Positions 1-4,997 of a stretch of 5,690 nucleotides of DNA are shown piece after piece. This DNA comes from JBDLID01 sp039715055 (GTDB taxonomy: Bacteria > Desulfobacterota > Desulfobulbia > Desulfobulbales > Desulfocapsaceae), in the NCBI GenBank assembly GCA_039715055.1, contig JBDLID010000172.1:1-5690 (forward strand), written 5' to 3'. The stretch's first letter is position 1. Each line of letters begins with the position of its first letter. The position numbers were made by a program, and so were the translations under genes. The notes beneath the pieces were generated by a model, which was not told the DNA's origin, made no database searches, and saw only the letters and a program-made list of their open reading frames with translations.

Positions 1-53
1 TATTTCTGTGACTTTAATAATTCGATAATAAATTTACGTGTAAAACTACTCAT
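1..53 (-). CDS. possible 5' end of an unidentified gene, cut by the left edge
   Basis: An ATG at 53-51 opens a frame of 17 codons that is still open at the window edge; the peptide begins MSSFTRKFIIELLKSQK. A purine-rich stretch (AAAGAAGAAAG) lies just upstream and could act as a weak ribosome binding site, and a possible promoter with a dyad lies at 83-109. The stretch is very AT-rich, unlike the genes to the right. I do not recognise the protein and 17 residues are too few to assign a family. The call rests only on start, purine-rich leader and promoter-like context, so it could be chance. Confidence 0.3.
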   Translation of the reverse strand, partial: MSSFTRKFIIELLKSQK

Positions 54-82
54 ACTTTCTTCTTTACTATCTCTAACAAGTT

Positions 83-109
83 ATTATCCAGAAACTGGAT
101 ATCATTCAA
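83..109 (-). promoter_or_regulatory. possible promoter with an operator-like dyad
   Basis: On the minus strand there is a -35-like TTGAAT (109-104) and a -10-like GATAAT (88-83) with a short 15-base spacer. Between and overlapping them sits a perfect 7-bp inverted repeat, TATCCAG-TTT-CTGGATA in minus-strand reading (101-85). A dyad in this position is where repressors commonly bind. It would drive the possible gene starting at 53. The spacer is shorter than the usual 17, which weakens the call. Confidence 0.3.
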
Positions 110-203
110 ACAGGTGGCGGTCTAGGTTTAGATTCCCGGCAAATTCCCCATTTTCTAACCGGATATCATACGCTATTTTCATGATATCTTGTTTCACGAT
201 ATC
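98..203. repeat. four GATATC palindromes in the AT-rich flank
   Basis: The 6-bp palindrome GATATC occurs at 98-103, 162-167, 183-188 and 198-203. The first two share a longer core, GGATATCAT (97-105 and 161-169). Spacings between starts are 64, 21 and 15 bases. Four copies in 106 bases is more than expected by chance even in AT-rich DNA. They might be binding sites for a regulator or remnants of a repeat. Three of them fall in one reading frame as Asp-Ile codon pairs within the stop-free stretch at 105-284, which offers a coding explanation instead. Confidence 0.4.
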
Positions 204-284
204 ACTCAGGCCGTGCCATTTATAGAACCATTGTAACCTAAACCGTTTTACCGATCCCGCTGGAGGTGGCCCGCATAAAAAAGT
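102..284 (-). other. 60-codon stop-free stretch, possible gene remnant
   Basis: In one minus-strand frame there is no stop from 284 down to the TGA at 104-102. The predicted peptide is mixed and globular-looking: it begins with a proline-rich CGPPPAGSVKRF segment, continues through an aromatic QWFYKWHG, and ends in NLNLDRHLFE. The only ATG lies late (182-180, leaving 26 codons), and I see no ribosome binding site. I recognise no family. It could be the C-terminal remnant of a degraded mobile-element or accessory gene, or simply chance. It fills most of the otherwise gene-free left flank. Confidence 0.2.
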
Positions 285-382
285 TCAGCAGTGCGCCATA
301 TTGGTGCAAGCAGGCCGCCGAGCAATAGCCCGTCTATGCGAGACGGCCTGATCGTGCCAAGATGGCGTGCTGCTGGGCTTTT
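279..382 (-). terminator. large imperfect hairpin after the efflux operon, probable terminator or inverted-repeat element
   Basis: The arms 279-307 and 354-382 are complementary over 29 positions, with departures only at 284, 285, 292, 293, 300, 305 and 306. Inside the loop are CAGGCCG (311-317) matching CGGCCTG (344-350), and CCGTCT (330-335) matching AGACGG (341-346). The stem begins five bases after the stop codon of the outer-membrane factor. Read on the minus strand, its 3' arm ends in a T6 run (282-277), which together give the form and position of an intrinsic terminator. The stem is much longer than a usual terminator, so a mobile or structured-RNA origin is also possible. The plus-strand 3' end has only four T. 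Confidence 0.5.
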
Positions 383-386
383 AAAA

Positions 387-1754
387 TTATTCGAATGAGC
401 CGCCGAGAGCCAAGTGCAAATCAACCCGGTTGATCAGCTGTAAACTGGCGGCATCAATTTCGGCAATCTGTGCGGAAATCCAGCGGGACTGGATGTTGAG
501 GACGTCGAGGAGGCCAAGCTGGCCGATGTCAAACTGTTTTTTGGCAATTTTGTAGGCCTGCTGGTCTTCATCGACCACGGTAAGGAGAAAACCGTGCCGT
601 TTTGCCAGGTGTTCTTCGGCGGCCAGCCGGTTTTCTACCTCGGAAAAAGCCTCCAGGGCCCTTCCGGCATAGCGGGCAATGGTCTCCTTCTGGGCTGCGG
701 TGGCGGTCTCAACCTGGGCTTCGATGGCCCCTCCGGTATAGAGAGGGGCAAAGATACCGGCGGAAAGTGATGAAATTGCATTGGTCAGGCTGTTGGTACC
801 AAGACCCAGCGAGAAGTTGAAACGTGGCAGGTGAAGGAGTTCCGCCTCCTGCTGCTTATAAAATGCTGCGGCCACCCGACGCTCGGCGGCTATGATATCC
901 GGACGCCGCTCCAGGATCTCCGAAGGAATCCCTGCTGGAATTGGCGGCGGTACAGCCACCAGCTTCTTGGTGACCTTAATATCGGCCGAAGGGTAGCGGC
1001 CCAGCAGAAGCTCAAGGCTGCGCAGAGAGCTCTCATGGGCGGCTCTTGCCTTGGTCACCGCCTCTCCGGCCTGAGCCATTGCCGCCCGGGCCAGATGGAC
1101 ATCCTGCAACCTGCCCTGGCCGATGCGGTTACGCTCCTCGACAATTTTCAAACTCTTCTTCTGAAGAGCAACCACCTCACCGGCAAAGCGTAACTGCAGC
1201 TTTGAGGTAATTGCCAGGAACCAGGCCTTGGCCGTGGCCCCGGCCAGTGACTGCCTGGCGAAATGATAATCGGCCTCACTGGCGGCGGCGGATTCCTCAC
1301 TGGCCGCCACACCGGTTCGGACCCTGCCCCAGACATCGGGCTCCCAGGAGGTTTTCAGCGAACCGAAACCAATCTCCTCGGCGCCTGCAAAGCTATTATC
1401 CCTGTATCCGCCGGTCAGGCCGACGGTGGGTTTAAGGGCGGCTCTCGCCTGATGGGTGAGACCTGTCGCCTTATCCACCCTGGCCTGCGCTGCAGCAAGA
1501 TTCGGATTGTGGGCAAGCGCCTCAGCCACCAGTTTATTGAGCACCGGGTCGCCAAAACTCTTCAACCAGCCGTCATCCACCTTGCCCCTGGCTGCAGAGG
1601 CGGAAAACTGTTCAGGTACCTTTTTCTTGACCGTGTCGTTCTTGATTGACTGAACCGCCTCTCCGTGGTCAGCCACCTGGCAGCCGCTGAAAAAAAAGAG
1701 CAGTGCGATCGGTGCGGTAACAGCCAGAAGACGCTTACAGGTGACTCTCATCAT
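387..1754 (-). CDS. outer-membrane efflux lipoprotein, TolC/NodT (OEP) family
   Basis: This 455-residue protein is the outer-membrane channel of a tripartite export system. The N-terminus is a lipoprotein signal peptide: charged start, hydrophobic run, then lipobox FSGC with the lipidated cysteine at residue 25. Two outer-membrane efflux repeats follow, at about 60-245 and 285-450. Between them is the NodT-family hallmark GIPSEILERRPDI (275-287) followed by AAERRVAAA. The second repeat has the beta-strand segment APLYTGG and the helical FDIGQLGLLDVLNIQ, both usual for the family. Length matches family members. The start has tandem ATG codons with AAAGAG about six bases upstream. It lies 84 bases after the membrane fusion protein gene, with a weak possible promoter between them. 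Such channels usually pair with an adaptor, here the YiaV-like protein. Family assignment is firm; the substrate is unknown. Confidence 0.93.
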   Translation of the reverse strand: MMRVTCKRLLAVTAPIALLFFFSGCQVADHGEAVQSIKNDTVKKKVPEQFSASAARGKVDDGWLKSFGDPVLNKLVAEALAHNPNLAAAQARVDKATGLTHQARAALKPTVGLTGGYRDNSFAGAEEIGFGSLKTSWEPDVWGRVRTGVAASEESAAASEADYHFARQSLAGATAKAWFLAITSKLQLRFAGEVVALQKKSLKIVEERNRIGQGRLQDVHLARAAMAQAGEAVTKARAAHESSLRSLELLLGRYPSADIKVTKKLVAVPPPIPAGIPSEILERRPDIIAAERRVAAAFYKQQEAELLHLPRFNFSLGLGTNSLTNAISSLSAGIFAPLYTGGAIEAQVETATAAQKETIARYAGRALEAFSEVENRLAAEEHLAKRHGFLLTVVDEDQQAYKIAKKQFDIGQLGLLDVLNIQSRWISAQIAEIDAASLQLINRVDLHLALGGSFE

Positions 1755-1782
1755 ATTGATCTCTTTGGGGTCTGTTATGTTG

Positions 1783-1812
1783 AGGCTACCTTGAAGTCGA
1801 ACGAACTGTCAA
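1783..1812 (-). promoter_or_regulatory. weak possible promoter for the outer-membrane factor
   Basis: The gap between the adaptor and outer-membrane factor genes contains a perfect -35 hexamer TTGACA (1812-1807 on the minus strand). Eighteen bases further is TAGCCT (1788-1783), a poor -10 matching three of six consensus positions. No terminator hairpin was seen in this gap, so read-through from the upstream genes is also likely. Confidence 0.25.
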
Positions 1813-1838
1813 ATTTTTCAAAGTAGTCTTGAGTTATC

Positions 1839-2786
1839 TCAATGAAAATGAAGAAAATTCCGCCAGCTCTCCATGCGCAGAAGCACCCTGCGGATAATCT
1901 GGACATGATGCCAGCGATGGCTGTAAACCGCGACAACGGCATCGCTTCCCATGGGGATAAAGAAGTCAGTCATGTCCTGCTCAAATTCGATCCGAACCGG
2001 AATCCGGCCGGCAGGCATATCCCGGTGGAATGAAACCATGGCCGCTCCCGGCCGCAGTTCACCCTCGGCCAACGCCTCATAAATATGAGTCACTTTAGCC
2101 TTGAAGACCCGGCCCGGGATGCCCTCAAATAAAACCTCGGCCTCATTGCCGACCTTAAGCGTCTGCATGGGCTGCTGACTGAAACCGGCGATAAAGTAGG
2201 ATTCATCGGTGGAGACAAAGCTCATCACCGGAGCAAGAGGCAGGGAAACCGCCATCTGGCCGGGGCGAACCCGGACGTGGGTTACAAAGCCGCTGCCCGG
2301 AGCACGCACCGTACAGCTCTCCAGGTTAAAACGGGCAGTCACCAGCTGGGCCTCAAGGTCGGCGACCTCTTTTTCATATTTTTCCACATCAAACTTTGAG
2401 CCGCCGGCCACCTCGGCAAGCTCCCTGGTCTGGCTGAGGCGCTTACGGGCAAACTCAAGCCCGGCCAGAACCTGATCGACTTTGCCCTGATAGACAGTTT
2501 TGTCGATGGTGAAAAGAACATCACCCTGCTTGAGCGTCTCATTGGCTTTCACCGGTACCGAGGTGATCTTGCCCTTTACGTTGGGGACAATGGGGGTGGT
2601 GACAAAGTAGCTTCTGGCAGACTGGGAGGCCGGATGAAAGTATGCCATACCGCCCAGTAATGTGCCCATGATTGCCACACCACCGAGGACCACGGTGGTC
2701 AGGGACCACTGGTTGACAGGAATTTTGAAAATTTTGAAGATGATCCAGCAGATCGTTGCATATGTTCCGAGGAGAAGGACTTCCAT
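1839..2786 (-). CDS. HlyD-family membrane fusion protein, YiaV/YibH type
   Basis: This 315-residue protein is a periplasmic adaptor anchored in the inner membrane. Two hydrophobic segments (about 3-21 and 30-50) flank a KIPVNQW motif that also occurs in E. coli YiaV. A barrel-sandwich (lipoyl-like) domain follows, split into about 65-96 (PIVPNVKGKITSV, QGDVLFTID) and 158-185 (RAPGSGFVTHVRVRPGQ) around a coiled-coil hairpin at 98-157. A beta-barrel region comes next (about 190-290). The C-terminus VAVYSHRWHHVQIIRRVLLR resembles the YiaV end closely. Compared with E. coli YiaV (378 residues, from memory), the main difference is a much shorter hairpin. The ATG follows the stop codon of the YiaW-like gene with no gap. 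The adaptor should bridge an inner-membrane partner and the outer-membrane factor encoded next; the exported substrate cannot be inferred. Confidence 0.92.
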   Translation of the reverse strand: MEVLLLGTYATICWIIFKIFKIPVNQWSLTTVVLGGVAIMGTLLGGMAYFHPASQSARSYFVTTPIVPNVKGKITSVPVKANETLKQGDVLFTIDKTVYQGKVDQVLAGLEFARKRLSQTRELAEVAGGSKFDVEKYEKEVADLEAQLVTARFNLESCTVRAPGSGFVTHVRVRPGQMAVSLPLAPVMSFVSTDESYFIAGFSQQPMQTLKVGNEAEVLFEGIPGRVFKAKVTHIYEALAEGELRPGAAMVSFHRDMPAGRIPVRIEFEQDMTDFFIPMGSDAVVAVYSHRWHHVQIIRRVLLRMESWRNFLHFH

Positions 2787-3176
2787 CTAGACCTCCTCTT
2801 TAGCTATGGAATCAACCGGCCCGGGCTTTTCGTCTTCCAGTTGTTTTTCAAGGAGGGCCACCCGCTCCTCCAGGGATTTGACAATGGCTGCCTGGCTCTC
2901 CTCTTCCTGCTCCGCAGCAACGGGAGCCGCACCTCCCATTCCCCAGCCCATACCGGGCTTATAAAGAGTCGCCCATATCCAGAGAAAAGGCCAGATGGTA
3001 TGAAGCAGAAAAAGACTGACCCAACCGGCAGTATGGATGGCATCCTGATGTGGATGCCTTCTTTTTTTTGCTATTTCATAAGGGATATCATGGATATAAA
3101 TGATTGCATAGACCATGGTAATCGACACCACTGTCAGCATGAAAAGAGCAAAATAATCAAGAATCCGTCCGTCCAT
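2787..3176 (-). CDS. DUF3302 inner-membrane protein, YiaW/YibI family
   Basis: This 129-residue protein has two predicted membrane spans (about 6-28 and 50-72). Between them is the conserved loop HDIPYEIAKKRRHPHQDAIH, and the second span contains WVSLFLLHTIWPFLWIWATL, which I recognise as the hallmark of YiaW/YibI (DUF3302). Small residues follow (GWGMGGAAP), then a charged helical tail (about 89-117, EERVALLEKQLEDEK) that looks like a short coiled coil. In E. coli, members of this family sit directly before a YiaV/YibH adaptor, as here. Biochemical function is not established. By analogy with small membrane partners of other adaptors (for example AaeX), it may be the inner-membrane component of the assembly; that is inference. 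The start is supported by GGAGG (3185-3181) four bases upstream. No terminator separates it from pyrF, and no strong promoter was found in the 134-base gap. Confidence 0.9.
   Translation of the reverse strand: MDGRILDYFALFMLTVVSITMVYAIIYIHDIPYEIAKKRRHPHQDAIHTAGWVSLFLLHTIWPFLWIWATLYKPGMGWGMGGAAPVAAEQEEESQAAIVKSLEERVALLEKQLEDEKPGPVDSIAKEEV
2791..2797 (-). promoter_or_regulatory. strong ribosome binding site inside the end of the YiaW-like gene
   Basis: AGGAGGT on the minus strand lies four bases before the ATG of the adaptor gene, within the last codons of the upstream gene, whose TAG stop abuts that ATG. This arrangement implies translational coupling and matched production of the two membrane proteins. 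Confidence 0.85.
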
Positions 3177-3310
3177 AGTTCCTCCGTTAAAAATGGCCAG
3201 TACTTCTGTCTTTCTTTCTGATTCTACACAGATCCTATAACATCAGCTGAGTCATCGCCAGCATAATGGTCCGATAAAGGATCGTCATATCACACTGCCT
3301 GCCTACGCCG

Positions 3311-4015
3311 CTATGAGGCAGAGATGTCCCTTTGCATTGCCTCGATGACCGCAGCCGGGTCATCGGCTTTGGTGATGGGGCGACCCACGACCACATGATC
3401 GGCACCTCCGGAAATGGCCTGGCCGGCGGTAACAATACGCTTCTGGTCGTCACTGTTATCACTGACATTGGCTCCGGGACGAATTCCGGGGGTAACGATA
3501 AAAAGCTTTGGCCCAAGATCAGAGCGCAGTTTTTCAGCTTCGAGTCCGGAGGAGACAACGCCGTCGCAGCCCAGTTCGAGAGCCCGTTTGGCCCGGAAAT
3601 AGACAAGATCCTGCACGGACCGGGTCATGCCCATGGCACGGAGATCCTCCTCACCAAAGGATGTGAGCACAGTCACGGCAAGAAGTTTAAGATCTCCGCG
3701 GCTTTCAAGGGCAGCTTTGATAATAGCGTCGTTGCCGTGGATGGTGGCCAGCGATACACCTCGATTGTTGAGTTGACCAACAGCCAGTTTCACGGTCTCG
3801 GGAATATCGAAAAATTTCAGATCGAGCATCACCTTGTGACCGCGGTCAATAATCCAGTCGACCACTTCAAAGTAACTGGCCATGAATAGCTGGAGGCCGA
3901 CCTTGAAATATCGGGTCTTTGACTCGCACAGCTTGACCATCTCTTTGGCCTGGTCGACACTGTCGACATCGAGGGCCACAATAATTCTTTCATTCAGAGG
4001 GATTGACCGGCTCAT
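3311..4015 (-). CDS. pyrF: orotidine 5'-phosphate decarboxylase
   Basis: PyrF catalyses the last step of UMP synthesis, decarboxylating OMP to UMP in the cytoplasm. Counting from the ATG at 4015 (234 residues), the TIM-barrel signatures are complete. ALD contains substrate-binding D16, and FKVGLQLF has K38. The catalytic tetrad motif DLKFFDIP supplies D65, K67 and D70. TPGIRPG (175-181) and GRPIT (211-215) form the phosphate-binding region, including the expected arginine. An ATG five codons upstream (4030) is in frame, but AAAGG directly abuts it, leaving no spacing for a ribosome binding site; the inner start has GAG four bases upstream. I therefore prefer 4015, with 4030 the alternative. 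It lies 20-35 bases after the anti-sigma gene, so co-transcription with the sigma pair is plausible. No other pyrimidine gene is present in the window. Confidence 0.95.
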   Translation of the reverse strand: MSRSIPLNERIIVALDVDSVDQAKEMVKLCESKTRYFKVGLQLFMASYFEVVDWIIDRGHKVMLDLKFFDIPETVKLAVGQLNNRGVSLATIHGNDAIIKAALESRGDLKLLAVTVLTSFGEEDLRAMGMTRSVQDLVYFRAKRALELGCDGVVSSGLEAEKLRSDLGPKLFIVTPGIRPGANVSDNSDDQKRIVTAGQAISGGADHVVVGRPITKADDPAAVIEAMQRDISAS

Positions 4016-4050
4016 TGTTCTCTTTTTCATCCTTTAATAATTTCAGTTTA

Positions 4051-4926
4051 TTACTCCCTGTCAGGGGGAATATTTACCATTTCCGATTCAATAATTGCAA
4101 GCATCTCCAGGAGCTTCCTGCAAATCTCTTCACCATTTTCAGTTGAAGCGAGTCCCTGGAGGTGACGACTCAGCTCCGGATAGCGTTCCAAAAGGGCCGG
4201 ATAGTCACGCACCCCCTTCGTCAGCTGGGACTGCCAGAAAACAGGTGGTGCAACCTGTTCAGTGCACCCCCGGCCCAGCAACCCAAGCCATTGTCGAGGC
4301 GGCTCGACACCTTTGCTCTGCTTTCTGGCCATACCGAGTTGGCGGGCTGGAGCGGCTTCCTGCAGGACACTCTCTGCGGGCCTGGGGCCGCCATCGACTT
4401 CGTCTTCACTTGTGTCCCTCTTGCTTTCCGGAGACATTACAGCCGGCCGGGGAGGGGCTGCCTTCTTCAACTTGTCCTCGACCCGGGCCTCTTCAAGGGG
4501 CACCACAACAGCCTCTTTGCTCCTCACTCTGCTCTTCTCTTTCTTCACCTGCTCCCTGTCTGGTTTTTGCGGCAACTGCGGCGGCTGACCGGGTTCCGGC
4601 GACATGACGATATTGAGGAACAACGCAATGGAGGCAGCCGCAGCAAGAGCCGAACCGATGCGGGTCAGGTTACGCCTGGGAAAACGCAGAATCCGGGCCG
4701 GCTTTTTCTCGCTGTTGAGCAGTTGATGAAGCTCAAGCCATTGGCGGTAGCATGATTCACAGGCCGAAACATGCTCCAGCAGCTCAGCTCTTTTTTCACC
4801 GACAATACTCCCCTCTACCAGAGCGGCCAAGGTCTCACCGTCGGGGCAGACCCCTTTGGGAGGATCGTCTTGGGTCGACAGGGCGAGCAGCCCCAGTCGT
4901 TTATCGGAAGGTTCTTGTCTGGTCAT
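4051..4926 (-). CDS. membrane-anchored zinc-binding anti-sigma factor (zf-HC2 type)
   Basis: This 291-residue protein probably holds the adjacent sigma factor inactive at the inner membrane. Its cytoplasmic N-terminus has an upstream cysteine (C27, CPDGETLAALVEG) and the zinc motif HVSACESC (H52, C56, C59), the pattern of ZAS/zf-HC2 anti-sigma domains. A basic stretch (RFPRRNLTR) precedes one membrane span at about 90-107. The rest would be periplasmic: a proline-, lysine- and glutamate-rich segment (about 110-210) that is probably an unstructured stalk, then a helical C-terminal part (212-291) with two cysteines, C221 and C269. I do not recognise a sensor family there. The ATG is preceded by AGGA four bases upstream, and an in-frame TAG just above rules out a longer start. 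Its position right after a sigma gene supports the role; the signal is unknown. Confidence 0.82.
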   Translation of the reverse strand: MTRQEPSDKRLGLLALSTQDDPPKGVCPDGETLAALVEGSIVGEKRAELLEHVSACESCYRQWLELHQLLNSEKKPARILRFPRRNLTRIGSALAAAASIALFLNIVMSPEPGQPPQLPQKPDREQVKKEKSRVRSKEAVVVPLEEARVEDKLKKAAPPRPAVMSPESKRDTSEDEVDGGPRPAESVLQEAAPARQLGMARKQSKGVEPPRQWLGLLGRGCTEQVAPPVFWQSQLTKGVRDYPALLERYPELSRHLQGLASTENGEEICRKLLEMLAIIESEMVNIPPDRE

Positions 4927-4940
4927 TTGTTCCTATCTGA

Positions 4941-4984
4941 TCAATCTTCACCACTGCAGCTATTGACGGACAGATCGCCTCCTT
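4941..4984 (-). promoter_or_regulatory. orphan Shine-Dalgarno with a possible 10-codon leader frame
   Basis: A full AAGGAGG (4984-4978) lies in the gap between the sigma and anti-sigma genes, about 50 bases before the anti-sigma ATG and with no ATG or GTG in range. A CTG four bases downstream would open a 10-codon frame (LSVNSCSGED) ending at TGA 4943-4941, 14 bases before the anti-sigma start. It may be a leader peptide, a ribosome standby site, or a relic. Confidence 0.25.
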
Positions 4985-4997
4985 GTGTTGCCTGTTC

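Noticed and set aside
279..382. Integron attC site or retron msd as the identity of the large palindrome.
   Set aside because: No convincing RYYYAAC/GTTRRRY core pair was found at the stem ends, no integrase or reverse transcriptase lies in the window, and the nearest genes have the wrong orientation for a retron.
1..386. CRISPR array or tandem direct repeat in the left flank.
   Set aside because: GATATC copies are only 6-9 bases long and irregularly spaced (64, 21 and 15 bases), without uniform spacers.
3177..3310. A promoter in the gap between pyrF and the YiaW-like gene (a -10-like TAGAAT on the minus strand).
   Set aside because: No -35 hexamer resembling TTGACA lies 15-19 bases upstream, so it is too weak to list as a feature.
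3332..3889. A 185-codon plus-strand open frame antisense to pyrF.
   Set aside because: The minus-strand frame is an unmistakable PyrF with all catalytic residues; the antisense frame is a by-product of its codon use.
4162..4755. A 197-codon plus-strand open frame antisense to the anti-sigma gene.
   Set aside because: It is a shadow: the minus-strand frame has a zinc motif, a membrane span and operon context, while this frame gives a composition without recognisable motifs and no ribosome binding site.
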